Shown one piece after another: positions 9,032 through 16,844 of a stretch of 64,000 nt of DNA. The translations under genes and the position numbers were made by a program. Source of the DNA: Thermodesulfobacteriota bacterium (GTDB lineage: Bacteria > Desulfobacterota_D > UBA1144 > Nemesobacterales > UBA2774); contig DAOKYU010000001.1 in assembly GCA_035325995.1 (NCBI GenBank), forward strand, positions 248,001-312,000, given 5' to 3'. The notes under the pieces were generated by a model. That model made no database searches and was not told where the DNA came from. It saw only the letters and a list, made by a program, of their open reading frames with translations. Each line of letters begins with the position of its first letter. Positions within the stretch are counted from its first letter, which is position 1.

Positions 9032-9174
9032 TTATGGTCCTCCTTCCGGAGCATGCTGTCCTCTTCGAGGGGCAGCATCTCCATCTCCTCTATTTCTTTC
9101 TCGGGTGTCGTCATGGCGCGGTATACGATCGCCGCGAAGACCGAAACGAAAATGATCAGGCCGACGACCGTCAT
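9028..9174 (-). CDS. ccoQ: CcoQ, small cbb3 oxidase subunit
   Basis: A 48-residue single-span protein (MTVVGLIIFVSVFAAIVYRA, then an acidic tail). Size, topology and position between subunit II and CcoP fit CcoQ/FixQ, which stabilises the CcoP association. I chose the ATG at 9174 because it is the first standard start after the ccoNO stop and has AGGA 7 bases upstream. The frame is open further upstream and would add KQIALSYFQDIW if a non-standard start were used. The remote upstream codons overlap ccoNO and are not CcoQ-like. Confidence 0.8.
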   Translation of the reverse strand: MTVVGLIIFVSVFAAIVYRAMTTPEKEIEEMEMLPLEEDSMLRKEDHK

Positions 9175-9200
9175 CCATATGTCCTGAAAGTATGAAAGGG

Positions 9201-11357
9201 CTATCTGTTTGATGATGCCACCCCCTCGGGACTTTTTTTGCCGAGGCTCTGGAGATAGGCTATGAGCGCTATCATCTCGGTGTCTTTTATGGACTTGAGG
9301 GAATCGTCCTGCTCCAGAAGGCCTTCGTAGATGACGGCGGCCTGCTTCTCGGCGTTGATGTCGGCGTTGGCTACCTCGTCGTCCGTGTAGGGGACCCCGA
9401 GCATTCTCATGACGCTGAATTTCTTCCTGAGAATCGTGTAGTCGAGCTTGCTTGACGCGAGCCACGGGTAGGCCGGCATGATGGATTTCGGTGTGATGGC
9501 CCTCGGGTCGATCATGTGCCGGAGGTGCCACATGTCGGGGTACTTACCGCCGACGCGGGCGAGGTCGGGCCCCGTCCGCTTGGAGCCCCACTGGAACGGC
9601 CTGTCGTACATCGATTCGCCGAGCGTCGAGCTGTCGCCGTACCTGAGGACGTCGAAGGGAAGCTTCCTTATCATCTGGGAATGGCACACGTAGCAGCCTT
9701 CCCTTACGTAAATGTCCCTTCCCGCGAGCTCGAGCGGCGTGTAGGGCTCGGTCTTCTCCGCGGCCGGGAGGTATTTGTACATGGAGAGCGTGGGTATTAT
9801 CTCGATTACCGATCCCACGGCTATGGCTATGAACATGAGCACCGTGAATATGGCGCTCATGGCTTCGAGCTTCCTGTGCCCCTTGCCCATCTCGCTCGGG
9901 TCCATCGTATCGACTGTCGCCGCCGCGGCCGCCTTGTCGGTCTTCGGCGCGGTCTTGACCGTCATCAATACGTTATAGATGAGGAGGAGGAAGCCCGTAA
10001 GGTAAAGGGCCCCGCCTATGAACCTGACGTAGTAGAGGGGCACTATGCGCATCACCGTCTCGACGAAGTCGGGGTAAACGAGCTGCCCGTTTTCGCCTAT
10101 GGCCATCCACATGAGCCCCTGGGTGATGCCGCTCGCCCACATCGAAATGTAGTAGAGCAGGATGCCGAGGAGGCCTATCCAGAAATGCCAGTTCATGAGG
10201 CGGACGCTGTACATGTCCCTGTGCCAGAGCTTGGGCACGAGGTAGTAGATGACGCCGAAAGTCAAAAAGCCGTTCCAGCCGAGAGTCCCGCCGTGCACGT
10301 GGCCGATGATCCAGTCGGTGTAGTGCGCGAGCGAGCTCACGGATTTAATGGACAGGAGCGGGCCCTCGAACGTGGACATACCGTAGAACGTGACGGCGAC
10401 GGCCAGGAATTTCAGGATCGGGTCCGTCCTGACCTTGTCCCAGGCGCCTCTCAGCGTGAGGAGGCCGTTTATCATGCCGCCCCAGCTCGGCGCCCAGAGC
10501 ATGAGACTGAATATCATGCCGAGCGTCTGCGCCCAGTCGGGAAGGGAGGTGTTCAAGAGGTGGTGCGGGCCGGCCCATATGTATATGAAGACGAGGGACC
10601 AGAAGTGAATTATCGAGAGCTTGTAGCTGTATATCGGCCTGTTGGCTGCCTTGGGCACGTAGTAGTACATGAGCCCGAGGAACGGTGTCGTGAGGAAGAA
10701 CGCGACGGCGTTGTGGCCGTACCACCACTGGACCAGCGCGTCCTGCGCGCCGGCGTATACGGGGTAGCTCTTCAGAAAAGCTACCGGTATCTCTATCGAG
10801 TTCACGATGTGAAGGACGGCGACCGTTATGATCGTCGCGATGTAGAACCATATCGCGACGTAGAGGTGCTTCACGCGCCTTATCGCTATCGTGCCGAAGT
10901 AGTTTACGGCGAAGATGACCCAGACGACGGCTATGGCGACGTCGAGCGGCCATTCGAGCTCGGCGTATTCCTTTCCGTGCGAATATCCCAAGGGGAGCGT
11001 GATGAGCGCGCCCACTATTATGAGCTGCCAGCCCCAGAAGTGGATGTTGCTGAGGGCGTCGGAATACATACGCGTTTTAAGCAGCCGTTGGGTCGAGTGG
11101 TACATGCCGGCGAATATGATGTTGCCCCCGAACGCGAATATCGCCGCGTTCGTGTGAAGGGGGCGTATCCTGCCGAACGTCAGCCAGGAAAGGTCCATGT
11201 TGGCCGGCCAGTAGGCGAGCTGGAGCGCGGCCAGGAGGCCCACTATGAAGGCGGCCGCTCCCCAGAATATAGTGGCCGTGAGGAATTTCCTGACTATGAC
11301 GTCGTCGTAAAATATCTTCTCGGTCATGGCGGCGTTCCCCGCCGTTACAGAGCTCAT
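9201..11357 (-). CDS. ccoNO: Fused CcoN-CcoO, catalytic and mono-heme subunits of cbb3 oxidase
   Basis: A 718-residue fusion. Residues 1 to about 480 form the twelve-span heme-copper oxidase subunit. They carry the low-spin heme ligand segment RPLHTNAAIFAFGGN, the active-site WYGHNAVAFF, the CuB pair in GPHHLLNT, and the HVHGGTLGWNG heme-ligand region. A further span follows near 500, then the CcoO cytochrome c domain with CYVCHSQM at about residue 555 and the downstream GPDLARVGGKYPD. Fusion of the two subunits is known in several phyla but is not the proteobacterial norm. The start has AAGGAGGA 10 bases upstream and overlaps the ccoS stop by 4 bases. Confidence 0.95.
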   Translation of the reverse strand: MSSVTAGNAAMTEKIFYDDVIVRKFLTATIFWGAAAFIVGLLAALQLAYWPANMDLSWLTFGRIRPLHTNAAIFAFGGNIIFAGMYHSTQRLLKTRMYSDALSNIHFWGWQLIIVGALITLPLGYSHGKEYAELEWPLDVAIAVVWVIFAVNYFGTIAIRRVKHLYVAIWFYIATIITVAVLHIVNSIEIPVAFLKSYPVYAGAQDALVQWWYGHNAVAFFLTTPFLGLMYYYVPKAANRPIYSYKLSIIHFWSLVFIYIWAGPHHLLNTSLPDWAQTLGMIFSLMLWAPSWGGMINGLLTLRGAWDKVRTDPILKFLAVAVTFYGMSTFEGPLLSIKSVSSLAHYTDWIIGHVHGGTLGWNGFLTFGVIYYLVPKLWHRDMYSVRLMNWHFWIGLLGILLYYISMWASGITQGLMWMAIGENGQLVYPDFVETVMRIVPLYYVRFIGGALYLTGFLLLIYNVLMTVKTAPKTDKAAAAATVDTMDPSEMGKGHRKLEAMSAIFTVLMFIAIAVGSVIEIIPTLSMYKYLPAAEKTEPYTPLELAGRDIYVREGCYVCHSQMIRKLPFDVLRYGDSSTLGESMYDRPFQWGSKRTGPDLARVGGKYPDMWHLRHMIDPRAITPKSIMPAYPWLASSKLDYTILRKKFSVMRMLGVPYTDDEVANADINAEKQAAVIYEGLLEQDDSLKSIKDTEMIALIAYLQSLGKKSPEGVASSNR

Positions 11358-11539
11358 TTATCGGTGTCCTCCTTTGGTTTCCGGTGTGAGTCTTCGGATT
11401 CGTAGTCGTCAAGAAGCATCCTGTGGCTCGGGGTCTCGAGGTCGTCGTACTGCCCCTTTCCCGTCGCCCATACGAATGCCGCAAGGAAAATTACCGCTAT
11501 CGTTATTGAAACTCCGAGCGTAAGAAAAATTATGTTCAA
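11354..11539 (-). CDS. ccoS: CcoS, cbb3 oxidase assembly protein
   Basis: A 61-residue protein with one N-terminal membrane span (NIIFLTLGVSITIAVIFLAAF), then WATGKGQYDDLETPSHRMLLDD. The GQYDDLE segment is the CcoS/FixS family signature. CcoS is needed for insertion of heme and copper into CcoN. The gene overlaps both ccoI and ccoNO by ATGA junctions, so translation is probably coupled. Confidence 0.92.
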   Translation of the reverse strand: MNIIFLTLGVSITIAVIFLAAFVWATGKGQYDDLETPSHRMLLDDYESEDSHRKPKEDTDK

Positions 11540-13992
11540 GCCGCTGCCCTCCTTTTATCCCCGGCTCGGGCGGATGTGCCCGCGAGCGCCGAGCCGAGAA
11601 GAAGCAGCGACACCGCCGGCATTAAAACAGCCGCCGCCAGGGGGGTGATGTACCCTGCCAGAGCGAATGCACCCGCGATAGAGTTGTATGAGATCGAGAG
11701 CGCGATGTTTCGTTTCGCAGTGGCCCTGGCGGCGGCGGCGAGGCCGATAAGATCGAGAATGGTAAAAAGGTCGTTGTTGAGAATGTAGGCGTCGGATACC
11801 TTCATGCTTTCGCCGACGCTGCCTTGGATCGCGACGCCGACGTCGGCGGATGCGAGGGCGGGGGCGTCGTTGAGCCCGTCGCCTATCATCATGGAGCGGC
11901 CGTGCCGTGCGATTATTTCGGACTTGCCTTCGGGGGTTTCGCCGGAGAAGACGTTCTCCAGGGGGACGTCGATCCTTTCGGCCACCTGCTTTACGTTCTC
12001 TCCCTTGTCCCCCGATACGATGAAGACGCCGAAGCCGGCCCCGGCGAGCCCGCGGACGGCGAATTTCGCGTCTTCCTTGAGGGAATCGCCGAGCATGATT
12101 TCGGATATCGGCTCGCCGTCTTTGCGCACTATGATAGTCGACGTTATCAGCTCGTTGATTTCATTCGCGGCGGGGGCGGAGATGTCGCCCGAGGTGACGG
12201 TGTAGACGCTGCCCCACGCTTCTGCGGAAACGCCCCTGGTATAGAGGTGCTCGAAGCCACTGACTTCGGGGACTGGGAGATCCATTCCCGAAAGCCGGCT
12301 TACTATGGCCCTCGCGATAGGGTGGTCGGACTTTTTTTCTATGGCCAGTATCGCGCCGAGGTCGCGGTCGTCGAGGGACTCGGTATCCCACTTGAGTATC
12401 CTGAAGACGCCGTTCGTGAGAGTGCCGGTTTTGTCGAAAAATATGTTTTGAATCCCGGGGAGCTTGTCGAATATCCCGGGGGCGCGGATCAGGATTCCCC
12501 TGCCCGCCGCCGACTTGAGCGATATGCTGTGAAAGAGCGGGAGAACGAAGACGAACGCGCACGGGCAGGCTATGAGTATGAATGCCATTACCCTTTCTAT
12601 GCCTTGCTGCGTTCCGTAGAGGTGCGAAATGGCGAAGAATGCGGTTATGGAAATCACGCCCACGGCGAGGGTGAAAACGGCCGCGTACCTGTCGCCGCCC
12701 CCGGAGAGGCTGATTTTGCCGGCGTAGCTGCGCTCGACGTCGTCGAGTATCTTGCCGATGCGTGTCGATTTGCCGGTGCTCGAAACCTTTAGCACCGCCT
12801 CGTCCGATTCGAGTATGGAGCCCGCGAAGACGGGGTCTCCCTTTTCTATCGTCCGGGGGATGTTCTCGCCCGTGAGCACGGCGAGGTTTATTTCGGCGGT
12901 GCGCGAGACGAGCTCGCCGTCGGCCGGGATGCGCTCGCCCCGGGAGAGCTTTATCCTGCTCCCTGGCTCGAGGCTTTCGAGGGGTTCGTAGAAGAATTGC
13001 CGCGCCTTGTTGTCCCAGACGAGGACCCGGTTCAGCGAGAAGAAGGTTTTGCCGGGCTGCTCCCTTTCGGACAGGCGGCCCCTTACGGATTTCAGGAAGT
13101 ATCTGCTGCCCAGGAGTAGAAAGACGAAGGCCGTTATCGAATCGAAGTAGACGGCGCTGCTCCCGACGAAGAGGTTGTGCGCGCTGAGCCCGAAGCCCGC
13201 CAGTATGACGAAGACTACCGGTATGTCCACCGTGACGCGCCTTGATCTTAACGCCCCGGCGACGCTCCTGTAAAAGGGGAGGGCGCAGTACGTTACTACG
13301 GGTATCGAAAGCATGAAGCTGACCAGCGTGAAATATTCCTCGAAAACGCCGCCCGCGCCGGAATAGATCGCCGCCGAGAGGAGCATGATATTGCCCGCGC
13401 ACACGGCGGCGACGGCGAGCCTTATGAGGGAGCGCCTGTTCTCCTTTTTCCTGAGCTCGTCCGTGTCCTCGCCCGGCTTTACGGGGTGGGCTCTGTAGCC
13501 GAACCTCTTTACGGCGTCGGGGAAAGAAGAGAATTTTTTGTCCTGCGTGAACGTTACGGACGCCGTATTGTCGGACATGTTGAGCGAGACGGACTCGACC
13601 CCTTCGGCGCACGAGGGAATCTTCTCGATGAGCCAGAGGCAGGCCGCGCACTCTATGCCCTCGACGTAGAAGTTCATGGTGAGGGGGCTTTCTTCCGTCG
13701 TATAGATGTCGATGAAGCTCTTTTGGTCGAGGTAGGAGTAATCCTCGGCGGAGCCGGGGTCTTGAGCCGGGGCGGACCCCGGTATGTTCTGGGCGGCGCG
13801 GATTTTATAGTAATCGTCGAGGCCGAGGGTGTTCAGTATCTCGTAAACGGCCCGGCACCCCGTGCAGCAGAAGCGAAGACCGCCCGCTTCGACGGCCGTC
13901 CCGGCGTCGGCGGGATCGCCGCAATGGGCGCAGCCCCTGCGTTCGGCCGGTTCCTCCCCGTTCCGTTCTTTAACTGCGGATGTATCTGTCAT
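11536..13992 (-). CDS. ccoI: CcoI (FixI/CopA2), copper-exporting P1B ATPase for oxidase assembly
   Basis: An 818-residue P1B-type ATPase. The N-terminus has a Cys-rich metal-binding segment (CAHCGDPADAG, then CCTGCRAVYEIL) and an HMA-like domain with CAACLWLIEKIPSC. The membrane copper site is ACPCAFVFVLP near residue 477, the phosphorylation motif DKTGTLT is near 515, and the hinge GDGLNDAPALASADVGVA follows. CcoI delivers copper to the extracytoplasmic side for the CcoN CuB centre. It is the first gene of the operon, and its start lies about 22 bases after the predicted sigma-54 transcription start. The immediate ribosome site (GAGG) is weak and close to the ATG. Confidence 0.95.
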   Translation of the reverse strand: MTDTSAVKERNGEEPAERRGCAHCGDPADAGTAVEAGGLRFCCTGCRAVYEILNTLGLDDYYKIRAAQNIPGSAPAQDPGSAEDYSYLDQKSFIDIYTTEESPLTMNFYVEGIECAACLWLIEKIPSCAEGVESVSLNMSDNTASVTFTQDKKFSSFPDAVKRFGYRAHPVKPGEDTDELRKKENRRSLIRLAVAAVCAGNIMLLSAAIYSGAGGVFEEYFTLVSFMLSIPVVTYCALPFYRSVAGALRSRRVTVDIPVVFVILAGFGLSAHNLFVGSSAVYFDSITAFVFLLLGSRYFLKSVRGRLSEREQPGKTFFSLNRVLVWDNKARQFFYEPLESLEPGSRIKLSRGERIPADGELVSRTAEINLAVLTGENIPRTIEKGDPVFAGSILESDEAVLKVSSTGKSTRIGKILDDVERSYAGKISLSGGGDRYAAVFTLAVGVISITAFFAISHLYGTQQGIERVMAFILIACPCAFVFVLPLFHSISLKSAAGRGILIRAPGIFDKLPGIQNIFFDKTGTLTNGVFRILKWDTESLDDRDLGAILAIEKKSDHPIARAIVSRLSGMDLPVPEVSGFEHLYTRGVSAEAWGSVYTVTSGDISAPAANEINELITSTIIVRKDGEPISEIMLGDSLKEDAKFAVRGLAGAGFGVFIVSGDKGENVKQVAERIDVPLENVFSGETPEGKSEIIARHGRSMMIGDGLNDAPALASADVGVAIQGSVGESMKVSDAYILNNDLFTILDLIGLAAAARATAKRNIALSISYNSIAGAFALAGYITPLAAAVLMPAVSLLLLGSALAGTSARAGDKRRAAA

Positions 13993-14023
13993 CGCCTCGA
14001 TCTCAACTCTACGCCGAAATCAG

Positions 14024-14040
14024 GTGCAATAACCGTGCCA
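14024..14040 (-). promoter_or_regulatory. Near-consensus sigma-54 (-24/-12) promoter for the cco operon
   Basis: On the minus strand the sequence is TGGCACGGTTATTGCAC. It matches the sigma-54 consensus TGGCAC-N5-TTGCA, with the invariant GG and GC separated by 10 bases. The predicted transcription start is near 14015, leaving a leader of about 22 bases to the ccoI ATG at 13992. It lies correctly between an upstream inverted repeat and the operon. Confidence 0.8.
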
Positions 14041-14083
14041 GAGGGCAGTTAAGTGAATACCGGGTGTCCGGAGTCGTACGATA

Positions 14084-14107
14084 TGTCCATTGTCAGAAAT
14101 TTGGACA
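14084..14107. promoter_or_regulatory. Inverted repeat, candidate enhancer site for the NtrC-type activator
   Basis: TGTCCA (14084-14089) and TGGACA (14102-14107) form an inverted repeat with a 12-base spacer, and a third TGTCC lies at 14065-14069. The centre is about 80 bases upstream of the predicted sigma-54 start, the usual distance for an enhancer-binding protein. Assignment to the regulator at 5506-6861 is inference. Confidence 0.45.
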
Positions 14108-14184
14108 GAACGGGGAAGTGGGGCATGCAGGATTACACGCCCCCGTCGCCCATTATCCGGTTTTAGTGCGGTGTGGATATTACG

Positions 14185-14204
14185 GCCCCGAGCGGGAATG
14201 GGGC
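14185..14204 (-). terminator. Hairpin directly after the 30-residue ORF
   Basis: GCCCC (14185-14189) pairs with GGGGC (14200-14204), immediately after the stop of the small ORF on the minus strand. The small ORF itself ends inside the perfect palindrome GGCTCAGCTGAGCC (14202-14215). No T-run follows. It could separate the small gene from the sigma-54-driven cco operon. Confidence 0.35.
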
Positions 14205-14297
14205 TCAGCTGAGCCAGAGATAAATGGCAAGTATAAAGAAAATAACTATGGCGGACACGAAAAGGAACGCGCCCAAGTTCTGGTCTGATTTATTCAT
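14205..14297 (-). CDS. 30-residue single-span membrane peptide
   Basis: A short frame encoding MNKSDQNLG followed by a continuous hydrophobic segment ending in IYLWLS. The evidence that it is real is strong for its size. It has the ribosome site AGAGGAGA at the correct spacing and a good sigma-70 promoter just upstream (14325-14352). The hydrophilic N-terminus plus one span is typical of small membrane proteins. It lies 212 bases before ccoI on the same strand. CcoQ- and CcoH-type small subunits are known partners of cbb3 oxidases, so a role as an oxidase accessory peptide is possible but unproven. I do not recognise the sequence. Confidence 0.65.
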   Translation of the reverse strand: MNKSDQNLGAFLFVSAIVIFFILAIYLWLS

Positions 14298-14324
14298 GGT
14301 CTGTCTCCTCTTTTAAGCCTATGT

Positions 14325-14352
14325 ATTATAGAATGAACGGCGGCATAATCAA
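14325..14352 (-). promoter_or_regulatory. Sigma-70 promoter for the 30-residue ORF
   Basis: On the minus strand TTGATT (14347-14352) and TATAAT (14325-14330) are separated by 16 bases. The -10 is a perfect consensus and the ORF start is about 28 bases downstream of it. Confidence 0.65.
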
Positions 14353-14424
14353 CCCGTCCGGGCGGCGATGCCGGAAATTGTCATTTTCGTGGACGCGCCG
14401 GGGCGCAGCCGGCGACGGGGGGAT

Positions 14425-14964
14425 TCATCGCGGGAGCTCTTTTTTCATAAAGAAGCATTCGATTTTAACGTCTTTTCGCTCCTCGACCACGGCCTCGACC
14501 AGTGTGAAGCCCATCTTCTCGAAAAGGGGCCTCGATATCCTGCTCGCGTCGGTGTGGAGGACCCCGGAGCCGGAGGCGATCGCCGCCTCCTCGAGGCGCC
14601 TGTAAATCAGGGTGGCTATGCCCATCCTCGAAAATTCCCTGAGCGTGTAGAGGAATTCTATGCGGTTTGCGGGCTTTAGCTGCCCGAACGCCGCCATACG
14701 GCCGCCGCATTCGGCTATCAGAGTGAGGCCCTCGGCGAGCCTGTGACGGAGCTCCTCGACCTCGTCGGCGTAGGACGCCCATGCTTCGACCTCGGCCCGG
14801 GAGTAGCGCTCTATGCCTATTTCGGTGACGGACTTTCTGTATAGATCGGATATGGCCTCGGCGTCTTCGGGCCTGTAGCGCCTTATCGTGACGTCCGGCG
14901 GGACCGGGCAGGCAGGAGGGGCGATGCCGGGCCGGAGGCCGACGGGATTCCCGCCCTCACTCAT
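14425..14964 (-). CDS. GNAT-family N-acetyltransferase
   Basis: A 179-residue protein. The GNAT core begins at VTIRRYRPEDAEAISDLYRKS and continues through a RIEFLYTLREFSRMGIATLIYRRL region. There the R/S-x-M-G-I-A-T-L loop replaces the canonical R-G-x-G-I-G. ASRISRPLFEKMGF is the typical C-terminal strand-helix. About 25 proline- and glycine-rich residues precede the domain. The ATG used overlaps the marC stop by 8 bases and has AGAGGTG upstream, so it is probably translationally coupled to marC. The substrate is unknown. Confidence 0.8.
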   Translation of the reverse strand: MSEGGNPVGLRPGIAPPACPVPPDVTIRRYRPEDAEAISDLYRKSVTEIGIERYSRAEVEAWASYADEVEELRHRLAEGLTLIAECGGRMAAFGQLKPANRIEFLYTLREFSRMGIATLIYRRLEEAAIASGSGVLHTDASRISRPLFEKMGFTLVEAVVEERKDVKIECFFMKKELPR

Positions 14965-15634
14965 TCCACACCTCTTTTATCATCCGGAGGACGGGCCGCG
15001 AGAACTCTTCATTGAGCATGAAGTCGTAGATTCCGACGACTATGAACTGGACACCGACGCATATGAGTATGAACCCGAGTATGCGCGTGAGGACGTTGAC
15101 GCCGTATTCGCCGAGGAGGTTCTTCACGCTGCCCGCAACCCTGAGGCATATATACGTGACGGCGGCGACTGCCAGTATGCCGAGGGACTCGGCGGCGTAG
15201 TCGAGCCGCGAGCCCGCCGTGGCCGCCATGCCTATCGTTACGGCGATGGCCCCGGGCCCGCTCAGCATGGGGACGGCCAGGGGGCTGAAGGCTATGTCGT
15301 CGGCGCTGCCGGTTTTGCTCTCGGCGTTTATCGCCCTCAGGTCTTTGTATTCGGGGTTAAGCATCTTGAACCCGATGCTGAGTATGATGATACCGCCCGC
15401 TATCCTGATGCCGGGGAGGGATATGCCGAAGAACTTCATTATGAGGACGCCGGCGACGAGGAATATGACGAGGATTATCGTCATGTAAACCGAGGCGAGG
15501 AGGGCTTCGCGATTCCTCTTCGAGTCGTCCATGTCCTTAGAGAGCGATATGAACGTGATGGCGACGGAGAAGGGGTTAACTATCGGCAGGAGCGCGATTA
15601 TCGTCCCGAGGAGAACCTGCGTGAAGTCCGTCAT
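14957..15634 (-). CDS. MarC-family integral membrane protein
   Basis: A 225-residue protein with about six membrane spans. The N-terminus LLGTIIALLPIVNPFSVAITFI, the internal GISLPGIRIAGGIIILSIGFKML and SPLAVPMLSGPGAIAVTIGMA are family signatures of MarC (UPF0056). Members are often annotated as multiple-antibiotic-resistance proteins, but a resistance role was not supported in E. coli and the transport substrate is unknown. The gene overlaps the following acetyltransferase. Confidence 0.9.
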   Translation of the reverse strand: MTDFTQVLLGTIIALLPIVNPFSVAITFISLSKDMDDSKRNREALLASVYMTIILVIFLVAGVLIMKFFGISLPGIRIAGGIIILSIGFKMLNPEYKDLRAINAESKTGSADDIAFSPLAVPMLSGPGAIAVTIGMAATAGSRLDYAAESLGILAVAAVTYICLRVAGSVKNLLGEYGVNVLTRILGFILICVGVQFIVVGIYDFMLNEEFSRPVLRMIKEVWNE

Positions 15635-15664
15635 GGCTATATTTTACATCAACGTCATGCCGCA

Positions 15665-16798
15665 TCATACGGCCGGCAGGTCTTTCCAGAATCTCGACTG
15701 GCCCGTGAATATGTGCCCGGTTACGACAGGGTCGGGCGAGAGGCTCCAGTCGCCGTACTGGTGGGAGCCGCCGAGCATTATGCCGTCCGAGCGGGGCATC
15801 ATGTAGAGGCCTTCCCGCCTCATCAGGGTGATGTAGTCGATCTCGGGCTGGGGCTCGAGGACGGTGAGCTGTCCCTTTACGGGCTCGAGCTCGCGGTCGT
15901 TGAAGAGGAAATACGATCCGAGGCCGGTGCAGTTCATTATGAGGGGCTCTTCGAGCGACATGAGCTCCGTGATATCCCTGAATTCCCTGACCACGATCCT
16001 CCCGCCGCCGGCCCTGAAATCAGCCATCACGGCGTCGAGGTACGTGGGGGTGTCGATGAGCATCGTTTTTACGGTTGCGCACGAGGGCTCGTCGAACGGG
16101 TACTCGCCCGGGACGAGTATCCTGGGCTTGCCGTAGATCTCGGGAAGGTCGTAAATCACGTCAGGAAGCGTGACTGGGTAGTCGCCGAAATAAAAGTTGT
16201 CGGCGACCCCGACGCCGTAGCGGCTGCCTATCATCTTCCTGAAATAACCGAAGGAAAGGATGGACGCGCGGATGAACTGCCGGTAAAAGCCGGGCGTTAT
16301 CATGTCCTTGTCGAATACCGTGAACGGCGACCATTGGCCGGCGGCGACGTTGGACGTCGTGTGAGGGGGGAGGTCTTTCGCGTATATGGTGACCCCGTAT
16401 CCCTCCATCTGCATCAGCCTCGCCGTGGCGAGCCCCACGGCCCCGCACCCGAGGACGGCGCACGTTCTGTGTCCGAGGGGGGCGGCTTCCTTCACGGCTA
16501 TGTGGGAGGTGCCCCAGGAGAGGGTGAGGCCTCCGCCTCCGTGGCCGTAGTTGTGGACGACGTCCTTTGGGCCGAGACGCTCGCGGCGGAGGACGAACCC
16601 CGAGGGCCTGTAGGGCCTTAGGCCGACGGCCTGCCGGAGGACCCTGCGCTCGGACACCTTTACCAGGGGGAAGTACCGGTAGGGCCGGACGGGCGGCTTC
16701 GTGACTTTGGGGGCGCAGGCGCCGGCCGCAGCCGACAGCAGGCCCAGGCCCGCTATCCCGACGAATTCTCTCCGGCTGAAAAGGTTTTCATCCGCCAT
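15665..16798 (-). CDS. Tat-exported FAD-dependent D-amino-acid-oxidase-like protein
   Basis: A 377-residue protein. The N-terminus has a twin-arginine motif (SRREFVG), a hydrophobic segment and a Cys at AGAC, so it may be a Tat-exported lipoprotein. The FAD-binding Rossmann motif is VLGCGAVGLATARLM. NVAAGQWSPF, the NCTGLGSYFLF segment and GGSHQYGDWS match the D-amino-acid oxidase family signatures; the last corresponds to the His-containing family pattern. Cytosolic or peroxisomal DAAO deaminates D-amino acids with oxygen. An exported enzyme could act on D-amino acids released from peptidoglycan, but that is inference. Ribosome site GGAGG is just upstream. Confidence 0.85.
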   Translation of the reverse strand: MADENLFSRREFVGIAGLGLLSAAAGACAPKVTKPPVRPYRYFPLVKVSERRVLRQAVGLRPYRPSGFVLRRERLGPKDVVHNYGHGGGGLTLSWGTSHIAVKEAAPLGHRTCAVLGCGAVGLATARLMQMEGYGVTIYAKDLPPHTTSNVAAGQWSPFTVFDKDMITPGFYRQFIRASILSFGYFRKMIGSRYGVGVADNFYFGDYPVTLPDVIYDLPEIYGKPRILVPGEYPFDEPSCATVKTMLIDTPTYLDAVMADFRAGGGRIVVREFRDITELMSLEEPLIMNCTGLGSYFLFNDRELEPVKGQLTVLEPQPEIDYITLMRREGLYMMPRSDGIMLGGSHQYGDWSLSPDPVVTGHIFTGQSRFWKDLPAV

Positions 16799-16844
16799 GC
16801 AAGCCTCCTTCGAAAGTCCTCGGGCACGAGGCCGCCCCGCGCGG

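Noticed and set aside
9516..11405. 629-codon open frame on the plus strand opposite ccoNO
   Set aside because: It is antisense to a clear oxidase gene. Long shadow frames are common in GC-rich DNA with AGG/CTC codon bias, and its product is arginine/proline/histidine-rich with no known motif.
13993..14204. FNR/FixK box before ccoI
   Set aside because: No TTGAT-N4-ATCAA-like site was seen; the sigma-54 site explains the region better.
14888..16621. 577-codon open frame on the plus strand opposite the MarC and D-amino-acid-oxidase-like genes
   Set aside because: Same reasoning: the minus strand has the real Tat signal, FAD motif and MarC signature.
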